A DNA stretch of 64,000 nucleotides from Haliea sp. (GTDB lineage Bacteria > Pseudomonadota > Gammaproteobacteria > Pseudomonadales > Halieaceae): positions 133,681-197,680 of the forward strand of contig JADJAL010000059.1 of NCBI GenBank assembly GCA_016704305.1, read 5' to 3'. The notes under the pieces are model-generated. The model made no database searches and had not been told where the DNA came from. It saw nothing but the letters and a program-made list of their open reading frames with translations. The position numbers and the translations under genes are program-made. Shown here piece by piece: positions 9,019 to 18,000 of this stretch (its first letter is position 1; every line of letters begins with the position of its first letter).

Positions 9019-10044
9019 ATGGCGCAGGGTAAGCCGATTCGAGTCGGCATCATGGGCTTCGGCCAGATCGGGCGGCAGATTTATCAACTGGCCTCACTCA
9101 GTGACGACGTTGAAGTGGTTGCCGTGGCCGACATCGGCAAACCGGCGATACTGCATTACCTGCTGTCCTCCGAGGTGACGGAGCCACAGCGTCACACGCT
9201 GGACGGCAATTTTCTGGTCAACCCGAATTTTCGTGCGCGGCTGATGCAAATTGATCGCCCCGGCGAAATGCCGTGGGATGTCTTCGATGTAGACATTGTG
9301 ATCGATGCCACCGGCAAGTTTCGCGATCGGCTATCGATGTCGGCTCATCTGGCCAATGGCGCGCCCCGTGTACTGTTGCGCTCCCTGCCAACGGATCACA
9401 TCGATCGCATCGTGATACCCGGCATCAACACAGCCACCGCAAGCGCCGCCGACCGCATGATTTCAGCCGGTTCGCCCACCACGTCCGCGCTGTGCCTGCT
9501 TCTGCACAGCCTTGCCGAGCGCTTTGAGATCGAGTGCGGCAGCATGACCTCCGTGCATTCCTACACATCAGACCAGTCGCTGCAGGACTATGCAGGCAGT
9601 GATTTTCGCCGCAGTCGCTCCGCAGCCAAGAACATTATTCCCAACACACATGAAGCGGCGCAGTGGCTGAACCACATACTGCCCGACTTCCATGACCGGA
9701 TCATGACCTGGGTGCTCAATGTGCCAGTGCAGGAAGGCTGCTTGCTCGATGTGAGCCTGGTGATGAAGGACGCAACCATCACCGCCGAGGATATCAACGA
9801 GGCGATGCGCGCGGCTGCCGCGAAACAGCGCGGCGTCATTGGCGTGGTGGAAGACCCGATCGTATCGTCGGACGTGATAGGCAATGCAAACTCCCTGCTG
9901 TTCGACACCAAAGGCACTATCAAGGCAGGCAGCCAGACCATCAAGACACTCGGCTGGTATGAAACCCTGGGGCACGCCGCGCGCTTGTTGGATGTGGCGC
10001 GGCTCTACGCGACACTGGGCCCGGTACAGGAGGCAGCACGATGA
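9019..10044 (+). CDS. glyceraldehyde-3-phosphate dehydrogenase paralogue lacking the catalytic cysteine
   Basis: GAPDH-fold protein of 341 residues. The NAD-binding Rossmann start IRVGIMGFGQIGRQIY, the IDATGKF segment and the active-site His block SVHSYTSDQ are kept. The catalytic motif SNASCTTNC of true GAPDH aligns without gaps to SAGSPTTSA: the nucleophilic Cys is Pro153 (codon CCC 9475-9477) and both neighbouring Asn positions are changed. The usual phosphorylating reaction via a thioester is thus not possible. ATG 9019 is preceded by AGAGGA at a 9-base spacing. The stop overlaps the start of the intact GAPDH gene as ATGA, so the two are translationally coupled and may form a mixed tetramer or a regulator-enzyme pair; that part is inference. 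Confidence 0.85.
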   Translation: MAQGKPIRVGIMGFGQIGRQIYQLASLSDDVEVVAVADIGKPAILHYLLSSEVTEPQRHTLDGNFLVNPNFRARLMQIDRPGEMPWDVFDVDIVIDATGKFRDRLSMSAHLANGAPRVLLRSLPTDHIDRIVIPGINTATASAADRMISAGSPTTSALCLLLHSLAERFEIECGSMTSVHSYTSDQSLQDYAGSDFRRSRSAAKNIIPNTHEAAQWLNHILPDFHDRIMTWVLNVPVQEGCLLDVSLVMKDATITAEDINEAMRAAAAKQRGVIGVVEDPIVSSDVIGNANSLLFDTKGTIKAGSQTIKTLGWYETLGHAARLLDVARLYATLGPVQEAAR

Positions 10045-11042
10045 GAATCGCGATCAACGGGTTTGGGCGCATCGGGCGTTCGGTATTCCGTATCCTCGAG
10101 GAGCGGGACGATATCGAGGTAGTGGCGATCAATGATCTTTTCGATTATGAAGCGCTGCGTTACCTCCTTAGTTACGACACCGTCATGGGTCCATTTGCGA
10201 AGCCATTGCGGCTGGAAGACAACCACTTTGTCACCGACAAGGGGCGCGCCAAACTGCTCAGCGAACGCAATCCGAAGGATTTGCCATGGGCGGCGCTCGG
10301 CGTCGACGCGGTCATCGAGGCGACCGGGGTATTCCGTCGGCGCGAGCAGCTGCAGCAACATCTGGAGGCGGGTGCCGGGCGGGTTGTGCTGACAGTGCCG
10401 GCGAAGGATGCCATCGATTACACCGTCGTGCTCGGGGTGAACGAGGATGGCCTGCGCGCCGAGCACCGGATCGTCTCCAACGCCAGTTGTACCACCAACT
10501 GCCTGGCGCCGATGGCGCGCGTGCTGGATGACGCGTTTGGCATCGAGGAGGGTGTGATCAACACGGTGCACGCCTATACCAATGACCAGCGACTTGCGGA
10601 TGTGCCGCATACCGATTGGCGGCGCAGTCGGGCGGCGGCCGAGAACATCATTCCAACCTCCACCGGCGCGGCCAAGGCAGTGGGCGAGGTGTTGCCACAG
10701 CTCAAGGGCAAGCTGCATGGCATCGCGGCCCGCGTGCCGGTGCCCGATGGTTCGGTGGTGGACCTGTTCGTGAAACTCGGCAAGCGCGCAACCGTGGCGG
10801 ATGTGCACGAGGCGGTGCGAACGGCATCGGTATCATCTCGCCTGCAGGGCATACTGCAGTACAGCGAACAGCCGATCGTCTCCACCGATATCATCGGCAA
10901 CTCGCACTCCTCGATCTACGACACAGGGTTTACCGGCGTGACCGCGGGGCGCTACCTGCGCGTGTTGAACTGGTATGACAACGAGTGGGGCTATTCCTGC
11001 AGGGTGGTTGATTTGCTGGCGCGGCTAAGAGACTTGACCTGA
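10041..11042 (+). CDS. gap: glyceraldehyde-3-phosphate dehydrogenase
   Basis: Cytosolic, phosphorylating GAPDH (333 residues) that converts glyceraldehyde-3-phosphate to 1,3-bisphosphoglycerate with NAD(P). All family features are present: MRIAINGFGRIGRSVFR, the VVAINDLFD loop after the second strand, IEATGVF, SNASCTTNC with catalytic Cys150, NTVHAYTNDQ with the catalytic His, RRSRAAAENIIPTSTGAAK and the C-terminal WYDNEWGYSCR. It overlaps the Cys-less paralogue by ATGA. No other glycolytic gene is adjacent. Whether it serves glycolysis, gluconeogenesis or an erythrose-4-phosphate role cannot be told from sequence alone. Confidence 0.95.
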   Translation: MRIAINGFGRIGRSVFRILEERDDIEVVAINDLFDYEALRYLLSYDTVMGPFAKPLRLEDNHFVTDKGRAKLLSERNPKDLPWAALGVDAVIEATGVFRRREQLQQHLEAGAGRVVLTVPAKDAIDYTVVLGVNEDGLRAEHRIVSNASCTTNCLAPMARVLDDAFGIEEGVINTVHAYTNDQRLADVPHTDWRRSRAAAENIIPTSTGAAKAVGEVLPQLKGKLHGIAARVPVPDGSVVDLFVKLGKRATVADVHEAVRTASVSSRLQGILQYSEQPIVSTDIIGNSHSSIYDTGFTGVTAGRYLRVLNWYDNEWGYSCRVVDLLARLRDLT

Positions 11043-11155
11043 CGCAATTGTGTACTGAGAATAGGCGGGTGTCGTCAGCGAGGTTTCGCGACGCGCAATT
11101 CCCGCTTGCGGCCGCGTCGGCCTGCTGTGTGTACAGTCAATTCAAGGTTCTCAAT

Positions 11156-11728
11156 ATGTCCAAACTGATCAAGCTCGTAGTGCTGGTTTCGTTCCTGTTT
11201 GCCGGTGGCCACGCCGCCTGGGCCAATAGCTACAGCGATGCGATAAATGCCTTCAGCAATGCCGGTGAGAGTGGCCGGTATTTCAAAACGGCCTACGGAT
11301 ACGCTGTATTTCCCAACATTGGCAAGGGCGGCTTCGTGGTAGGTGCCGCGTTTGGCGAAGGCAAGGTTTTTGTGGGTTCAAAGCACGTGGGCAACGCCAC
11401 GATGACGCAGATGTCAGTCGGGGCCCAGTGGGGCGGACAGGCGTTCTCGCAAATTGTCTTCTTCGAGAATGAACAGGCGTTCAAGAATTTCACCTCGGGC
11501 AGCTTCGAGCTGGCCGCAAACGCATCGGCAGTGGCAATCACCGCCGGCGCTTCGGCGGGAGCCAATACCGGCACAGGATCTACCGCCGGCATCAGTGGTG
11601 GGCGCAATGACGCTGCCACGGCGTCTCCTGGTTATCGCAAAGGCATGGCGATCTTTACGATCGCTATCGGTGGCTTGATGTTCGAAGCGGCGGTAGGTGG
11701 TCAGCAGTTTACCTTTACGCCGCTATAA
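11156..11728 (+). CDS. SYLF-domain (Ysc84-like) lipid-binding exported protein
   Basis: 190 residues. ATG 11156 gives a clear signal peptide (KLIKLVVLVSFLFAGGHAAWA, likely cut after AWA), which an upstream in-frame start would bury. The mature part is the SYLF/Ysc84 module: FKTAYGYAVFPNIGKGGFVVG, GEGKVFV, MTQMSVGAQWGGQAFSQIVFFEN and a C-terminal GMAIFTIAIGGLMFEAAVGGQQF. In other organisms SYLF domains bind phosphoinositides or other lipids; the bacterial role is largely unknown. A Gly/Ala/Thr-rich linker (ASAGANTGTGST) sits in the middle. It ends 45 bases from the convergent lutC. Confidence 0.85.
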   Translation: MSKLIKLVVLVSFLFAGGHAAWANSYSDAINAFSNAGESGRYFKTAYGYAVFPNIGKGGFVVGAAFGEGKVFVGSKHVGNATMTQMSVGAQWGGQAFSQIVFFENEQAFKNFTSGSFELAANASAVAITAGASAGANTGTGSTAGISGGRNDAATASPGYRKGMAIFTIAIGGLMFEAAVGGQQFTFTPL

Positions 11729-11773
11729 CAAGACGCGCGCGGGGGCAGCCGCAGCACCAATAGTCGCGCATTG

Positions 11774-12472
11774 CTAAACGGATGCACTGGAGCGCGCCAG
11801 CGCGAGTGCATCCGCAGGTATATTGCCCAGTAAAATCACATGCCAATGGCGCGGGCCGTGCGCGCCGTACACCAGCTGCCCTTCGATGTCGGCAGTGCTG
11901 GAGGGTCCGGCGATGAAGTTGATGCCGCGCGGGCGTCCGTTCTTTTCCGACTCGATAGTGATTCGCTCCCAGGCCTGTTCCATCGTGGCGACCAGATCGG
12001 CGGTGTCCACCAGCACGATGTGATGCTCCGGCAGCAGGTTGTTCGCGGCGGGGTTGGCCCTGCCGGTCCAGGTGAGGATAGCGCCGGTTTCCACCACGCC
12101 CAGCTGGGCGAAACTCAGCGCGACGGGTTCGCCCGCTTCCAGGCTGCCAAAGCGCGGCAGCACGCCGGCATCGCGCCAGGGCATCGCGGCGAGGCGCGGA
12201 TCGTTCCCGGCAACGAGGCGGTGGCTGCGAAAATGGGAGTAGAGGTGATGGCCTATCGCTTTTACCGCCTCGCTGCGACTGCTGGCACAGTCCACGCTGC
12301 CGCGATTTTTCAGCACATTGGTCAGGAAACCGAGGCACAATCCCGGCGCGGGTGGCGCGGGCGCCACGGCGGTGCCCAGTGCCTGGCGCTCACGCTGGAT
12401 CTGCTCCGCACTCGCGTCGCGGCTTACCTCGCGCAGGCGGGAAAAAATGTCCGAACGGGCGCTAGTGCTCAT
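11774..12472 (-). CDS. lutC: lactate utilization protein C (LUD domain)
   Basis: 232-residue LUD-domain protein, third gene of a lutABC operon for oxidation of L-lactate to pyruvate. Recognised by the N-terminal SARSDIFSRLREVS, the central LSFAQLGVVETGAILTWTG, LLPEHHIVLVDTADLVATM and the C-terminal FIAGPSSTADIEGQLVYGAHGPRHWHVILLG (the STADIE and HGP blocks are family hallmarks). Its start overlaps the end of lutB by 11 bases. There are no cysteine clusters, as expected for LutC. No dedicated lactate permease or LldR-type regulator is seen beside the operon. Confidence 0.92.
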   Translation of the reverse strand: MSTSARSDIFSRLREVSRDASAEQIQRERQALGTAVAPAPPAPGLCLGFLTNVLKNRGSVDCASSRSEAVKAIGHHLYSHFRSHRLVAGNDPRLAAMPWRDAGVLPRFGSLEAGEPVALSFAQLGVVETGAILTWTGRANPAANNLLPEHHIVLVDTADLVATMEQAWERITIESEKNGRPRGINFIAGPSSTADIEGQLVYGAHGPRHWHVILLGNIPADALALARSSASV

Positions 12473-13910
12473 GGTTGCGCTTTGCCTCCTGCGCTGCCTG
12501 CCGTTTTAGCTTGGCCTTGTACAACTGCATGAAGGTCCCTTTCTGTGGAGCGGGAAAATCGCGCTGGCCAGTCCAGCCGCTTGCCAGTGGCAGGCGTTTA
12601 AAACTGCCGCGCCTGCGCCCAAACAGGTTTAGCACGGGAATGACCATGCCCGTCAGCGCCTGGTACAGCGGTGGATGCCGCGCCAGCCATGCGTGCATTT
12701 TCAGGCCCCGGCGCCAGCGCGGTGCGTTCAGTTTTTTGGTTGTCTCCTCATGCCGCAGGTCGCGCAGCAGGTCGGGCAGGGGGATGTCCGCCGGGCAGAC
12801 CTCGGCGCAACGACCGCAGCTGGTGCAGGCGTTGGGCAATGCGTTGCTCTGCTCCAGCGATGTCAGCAGTGGCGTGAGTATCGAACCCATCGGGCCGGGA
12901 TACACCCAGCCGTAGGCGTGACCGCCGACGCTGGTATAGATCGGGCAGTGATTGAGACAGGCACCGCAGCGGATACACTCGAGCATCTCGCGGTAATCGC
13001 CGCCCAGGATGTCGCTGCGCTTGTTGTCCAGCAACACGAAATGCGTTTCGATTGGCCCGTCGACATCGTTCTCACGGCGCGGGCCGGAGTAGAAGCTGGT
13101 GTAGCAGGTTTGTGCCTGGCCGGTGGCGGAGCGCACCAACAGGCGCAGCATCGCGGTCGCATCCTGCGCCAGCGGCAGCACGCGGTCGATGGTGGTACAG
13201 ACAATCAGTACGCGCGGCAGGTTGGCACAGAGATCGCCGTTGCCCTCATTGGTCACCAGCATGGAGTAGCCATTCTCGGCGATCAACGCATTGGCGCCAA
13301 TGATGCCAACGTCGGCCTTCATGAAGTGTTCGCGCAATACCTGGCGCGCTTCGCTCACCAGGTCGACAGTCTCCGGCAGCTCCCTGGCGCCGAGGTCGTG
13401 CTTGCTCTGGAACAGCGCGCGAATTTCCCCGGCCGATTTGTGCAGCGCGGGTGCAACGATGTGGCTCGGCGTCTCGCCTGCCTGCTGGATGATGTACTCA
13501 CCGAGGTCAGTCTCCATCACCTGCAGGCCGGCGCGCTGTAAAAAGCTGTTGAGGCCGGTCTCTTCGGTCACCATGGATTTACCCTTGGCGACGCGCCGCG
13601 CGCTATGCTGCTGGCAGATCTCCAGCACGATGCTGTTCATTTCAGCGCCGTCGCGCGCAAAGTGCACATGGTTGCCGTTGTGCACCGCCTCGTGTTCGAA
13701 CTTGCCGAGGTAGTACTCCAGGTGGTCCAGGCTGTGTTGCCGCACGCGCTTGACGTGTGCACGCAACGTGTCGAATTCGGCAAAACCCTCTACCGCGGCC
13801 GTACGTATCAGCGGCGCAAACAGGGCGATGAAGTCCCGGCGCTCTGCCTGCGCGGAATTCTTAAGTGCCGCGCTGGCATTCTCCAGGAAGGTGTCGCTGT
13901 GTTGCTCCAA
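12462..13910 (-). CDS. lutB: lactate utilization protein B (iron-sulfur)
   Basis: 482-residue iron-sulfur subunit of the LutABC lactate oxidation complex. The N-terminal two thirds is a LUD-type domain (KGKSMVTEETGLNSFL, GIIGANALIAENG, VTNEGNG). Two ferredoxin-type 4Fe-4S motifs follow: CIRCGACLNHCP and CTSCGRCAEVCP. The basic C-terminus ends KRNHEH. It starts 3 bases after the stop of lutA and overlaps lutC, so the three genes are one operon read toward lower coordinates. All cluster-ligand cysteines are present and length is normal for the family. Confidence 0.95.
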   Translation of the reverse strand: MEQHSDTFLENASAALKNSAQAERRDFIALFAPLIRTAAVEGFAEFDTLRAHVKRVRQHSLDHLEYYLGKFEHEAVHNGNHVHFARDGAEMNSIVLEICQQHSARRVAKGKSMVTEETGLNSFLQRAGLQVMETDLGEYIIQQAGETPSHIVAPALHKSAGEIRALFQSKHDLGARELPETVDLVSEARQVLREHFMKADVGIIGANALIAENGYSMLVTNEGNGDLCANLPRVLIVCTTIDRVLPLAQDATAMLRLLVRSATGQAQTCYTSFYSGPRRENDVDGPIETHFVLLDNKRSDILGGDYREMLECIRCGACLNHCPIYTSVGGHAYGWVYPGPMGSILTPLLTSLEQSNALPNACTSCGRCAEVCPADIPLPDLLRDLRHEETTKKLNAPRWRRGLKMHAWLARHPPLYQALTGMVIPVLNLFGRRRGSFKRLPLASGWTGQRDFPAPQKGTFMQLYKAKLKRQAAQEAKRNHEH

Positions 13911-13913
13911 GTG

Positions 13914-14705
13914 CTAGGTCCCCTGTCCGATCGCCGGGGTGTCCAGGTCCTGGCACAGCAATTCAGCGATATGGCGAACTTCAATGTCCTCGCCGTGGCG
14001 CCGCGCGCGCCCGGCGATGTTGAGCAGGCAGCCCAGATCGCCGCCGGCGAGAATGCCCGCGCCGGTGGCCATTACATTCTTCAGTTTGTCGTCCACCATC
14101 TTCGCGGAAATTTCCGGCATCTTGGCGCAGAACGTCCCGCCAAAGCCGCAACAGACATCACTGTGGTTGAGTTCCTTCACTTCTATGCCGCACAGTTCCC
14201 GCAGCAACTGGCGCGGCTGCTCGCGAATTCCCATTTCGCGCAATCCGGCGCAGCCGTCGTGGTAGGTCACAGCGGGCAGTTTTGGGAAGGCTTTGCCCGG
14301 CGCTTTGATGCGTACAATCTCGGCAAGGAAGACCGTTAACTCGAAGGTGTTGGCTGCCAGTTGCAACGCGCGGTCGCGCCATTGGCCTTCGAGCAGTTTC
14401 GGGTAGTGGTGGGTGATCATGCCGGCACAGGATCCCGAGGGCACGACGACATAATCCGCGCCTTCCAATGTAGCGATGACCTGTTTGGCCAGCGGTATGG
14501 TGTCCTCGTAATTGCCATTGTTGTAGGCCGGCTGGCCGCAACAGGTTTGTTGCAGCGGTACGATGACGTCGCAACCGGCCCGCTCCAGCAGTTTGATGCT
14601 GGCGAATGCGACAGACGGCCTGAGCAAATCCGCGAGGCAGGTGACAAACAGCGCGACCCTTATGCCTCGCGGCGGGGCAACGTGTTGCTCGGCGTGTTCA
14701 TTCAT
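13914..14705 (-). CDS. lutA: lactate utilization protein A (CCG-domain heterodisulfide-type subunit)
   Basis: 263-residue (Fe-S)-binding protein with two CCG domains: QQTCCGQPAYNNGNYED and SDVCCGFGGTFCAKMPE. FVTCLADLLRPSVAFASIKL at the N-terminus and PSGSCAGMITHHYPKL are further family blocks. The frame is open up to 14933, but that extension reads through a palindromic repeat; ATG 14705 (MNEHAEQHVAPPRG) starts where LutA proteins normally start and has AGGG upstream. It is the first gene of lutABC. Its 5' region contains the 114-bp palindromic element at 14841-14954, so transcription may start on the gene side of it, in 14706-14840. Confidence 0.93.
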   Translation of the reverse strand: MNEHAEQHVAPPRGIRVALFVTCLADLLRPSVAFASIKLLERAGCDVIVPLQQTCCGQPAYNNGNYEDTIPLAKQVIATLEGADYVVVPSGSCAGMITHHYPKLLEGQWRDRALQLAANTFELTVFLAEIVRIKAPGKAFPKLPAVTYHDGCAGLREMGIREQPRQLLRELCGIEVKELNHSDVCCGFGGTFCAKMPEISAKMVDDKLKNVMATGAGILAGGDLGCLLNIAGRARRHGEDIEVRHIAELLCQDLDTPAIGQGT

Positions 14706-14840
14706 GCAAGCGATTGCCCTTTTGCTGGATTCTGCGGTAGTGGAACGACCGTCGTGGTTCCGGATGGCGCAGTATAGCCAAATGCGGCAACCGGTGTCGC
14801 CCTGCGATGAGCGGCAATATTGATCTGGGTGCGTGGCGCG

Positions 14841-14954
14841 GAATATGGCTAGTGCTCTTGGATGGGACGCGCCAAAAAGCGCACATCCATGCCCAGCCTC
14901 GGGCGGCGACGTCCTGTCGCCGCACGGTCCCATCCAAGAGCACTAGCCATATTC
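14841..14954. repeat. 114-bp palindromic element, copy 1
   Basis: Arms at 14841-14868 and 14927-14954 are perfect 28-nt inverted repeats. The 58-nt core between them contains two small hairpins: GCGC-CAAAAA-GCGC at its start and GCGGCGAC/GTCGCCGC near its end. A second copy with identical geometry lies at 39441-39554; cores align closely while the arms differ in 9 of 28 positions yet stay paired. It sits downstream of the 1,091-codon gene and upstream of lutA, so it may end or process transcripts. The rest of the gap 14706-15011 shows no gene; short frames inside the palindrome are not credible. Confidence 0.85.
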
Positions 14955-15011
14955 TCCGCCAATCTGAATCTCACGATGTTCAGGTTCACTCCGGATGTAT
15001 TTTGTAGCAGT

Positions 15012-18000
15012 CTAGAAAATGTGTGGCACTAGCAGTAATAGCGCAGCGGCAGCGGCAGTGGCGACAATCGCCACCGCCCCAAGGGCGAGAGGATGACGGC
15101 ACTCGAGCAATTTTACCGCCATGGTTTTGCGATCCACCTTGATGCCGCCCAGCGCCAGCGGCCAGACGTGTTGTTGCAGCGCGGCAAGAGAGAATGCGGG
15201 GAGGCGCTGGCTTCCCGCGAAGACCACGATATCGTCGATGGCCAGGAAGGGGCCACGATACTGCAGCCTGGAGCCGCCTGCGAGTTGATACATACCGTTG
15301 TGATCCACCAGCAACAACTTGTCCGCGAGTACACCGATATAGCCAGTCGGTTGTCGGCGCAGCAGTTGCAGTGCGATGGCCGGGCCGCTGCATGCAAGCA
15401 GCAACGCCGCCAGTTGCGATACGCTGACGCTCATGGCAATTGCCAGCGATAGCGCAGCGAGTGCACCCAGTCCATAGCGGATGCCAGTACTGCGCAGTTG
15501 CTCCTGGCGATTCTGTACCGGCTCTATCCAGCGCAATGCGGCAGCGAGGTCGTCCAGCGGCAGCGCGCCCTGCTCCCGTCGCGGTCGGTAGACGAGGTTA
15601 CGCAATCCGTGCCAGTACGCGAGCGCGCAACCCAGTACAGCGACCAGTGAGCACAGCAGCAGTCCGCCGTGCCACGCGATACGCGCGAATCCGGCGCGTT
15701 GTTGCCCTGCACTCACCAGTGCCTGTAGCGACGTGGAGGCAAACGCTGCTTCTGCCATGCCCTGGGCGTTGTAGCGCTGGATCGTCGGATTGCTCGAATC
15801 GTTGACCAGGGTTTTCTCACCCCAGTTCACCAGTTGCACAGCGCCGGGCTGCCATGGGCCGGCATCCGCAGGCAGCGTTACCGTGCTGCGGTAATTCCAC
15901 TCGTCGTCGAATCGATGCAGTGCGCCGGGGGCCGACTCCGTGGCGCGCAGGTATACCCACCAGGCATCGCCCGACCAGACGAAGTCGCCGGCGCGGGCCC
16001 GCTCCAGATCCAATTCACTGGATGGCAACGGCAGAATCTCATCCAGTTGCTTCGCGAATGCCTTCTCCTCATAGCGGAAGACACTGATGCCCGGGCCCGC
16101 CGTGCTGTTCATCAACAACAGGCCATCGTGCAGCCGCATTACCGGTGCGTCGGGGATGGCGACAGCGGCCCGCGCGACCACAGCGCCCGCACGGTCGACT
16201 TTCAGCAACTGCCCGGCGGTGCGATCGGCCAGCAATACGCTGCCATCTACCGGATTGAGTACAAAGGCGTCGATCCGGCTGTCCTGCAGCTGTGTCGACA
16301 GCGGCGCGCAGCGGGAGAGCACCAGGTCGCAACGCAGCACTTGCAACGCATTGTCTTGCGCGGTGTCCGCTGCGTCGCCCGCCAGTCGACCGCGCGCGAA
16401 CAGCACATCCTCGCCGTCAAACTCCAGCGGCGGTTCGAGCACGCTGACACCGAGGGTGTTCAGCGCTATTTCCGTAGTGCCGACGCCGGCCCGATCGTGC
16501 AATAACAAGACATCGCCCGCCAGCAGCAGCGGTTCGGAATTCGCATTGATGGCTATGGCGGTGGCGCCGGTAATTGCTGCATTGTCGGCGTGCTGCAGAA
16601 AGCTGCCGGCGGCGATCAGCAGCACCCCCAATGCGAGAACGGCAGTGGTGGCGGCCCGGCGCATGCGCGCCCTGGCGTGCGCGGCCCGTGTGCGCACCGC
16701 TTCGGTGTTGCGAAAGGGACGCAGCTTGTACAAATTGGGTTCGCCCGACACGCGCTTGCGTTGGCCGGGTACACCGATTTCCGGCGTCTCGCCCTTTTTG
16801 CGCAGCGGCACTTCCAGTGCGGTTTTTACGCGGCTTTTCGCCGGCTTGAGTGTTTGCAGCCGCACAGGCGACAGTGGCGGTGGGCTGGCCTCGGCAACAG
16901 TATGTTGAGTGAGAGTTTCCTGTTGTTGCTCCGTCAATTGTTGCTCTGCCAATCTTTGCTCTGCCGATTGTTGCGTTGACAGTGCCTCGGCGGCGATGCG
17001 CCGGCGTTCATCCGACTTGCGCTGCGCTTCCTCCTGCAAGCGCTGTGCTTCGGCTTTGATGCGCGCGGCTTGCGCAGCAGCCTGGCGCGCTTTTTCCTCA
17101 AGCTCTGCCTGCAGTCTCGCCGCTTCCTGGGCTTCGCGTTGTTTGATCGCTTCCAGTTCCGCTTGCAGCCTGGCGTCTTCCTCCGCCTCGGCAGCGGCTT
17201 TGCGGCGTGCTTCCTCGGCAGCCAGCCGTTTTCTTTCTTCGGCCTCGGCCCTGCGACGGGCCTCTTCTGCCGCAGCGAGACGCTTTTTCTCCTCGGCCTC
17301 GGCCTTGCGGCGAGCCTCTGCTTCGGCAGCCTGGCGTTTGTTCTCTTCGACTTCGGCCTTGCGGCGGGCCTCTGCTTCGGCAGCCCGGCGCTTTTTCTCT
17401 TCGAGCGCCGCCTTACGCCGTGCTTCCTCTTCCGCGGCGAGGCGTTTCTTCTCGGCCAGCTCAACCTGTCGTTGCGCCTCTTCGACAGCTTTTCGCCGTG
17501 CTTTTTCCGCTTTGTCCCGATTGCGTTTCGCCCTGCGCTGGGCAGCTTCCTCCGCAGCCTTACGTTTGGCGGCGGCCTTGATTGCGGTTTTGCGCGCGAT
17601 CTCTTCGGCTTCAAGGCGCTTGATCTGCGCCTGTTCAGCCGCTTTGCGCTCGGCTTCCTCCGCTGCCACCCGTGCCTGTTCGGCGGCCTGTCGCGCGCGC
17701 TCCTCGTCCGCGACGCGCTGTCGTTCGGCGGCCAATGCTTGCTCGCGGGCTGCTGCAGCGGCGAGCTCGCGTTGTCGCGCATCCAGCGCCGCCTGCTCGA
17801 GCGCTGCTTTCTCGGCGGCCAGCCGCTGCGCAGCCAGTTTGCGGGCTTTGATTTCGGCTGCGATATCGCGGCTACTATCGGGCCAGTGGGCAGAGGCCGT
17901 GGGCGCGACCGTCTCCTTGGCCGAGTGATTTACAGCCGCATTTTCGGACAGTCGCGATGCGGCGTTTACAGTGCGCTTTTTCGTGGCGTTAGTGGATTCC

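Noticed and set aside
7476..9053. 525-codon minus-strand frame opposite the HD-GYP gene
   Set aside because: Antisense shadow; the plus strand carries DUF3391 and HD-GYP motifs, the minus strand none.
14698..14943. Small ORFs within the palindromic element and as an N-terminal extension of LutA
   Set aside because: They read through an inverted repeat; similar peptides arise from copy 2 only because the repeat is shared. LutA homology starts at 14705.
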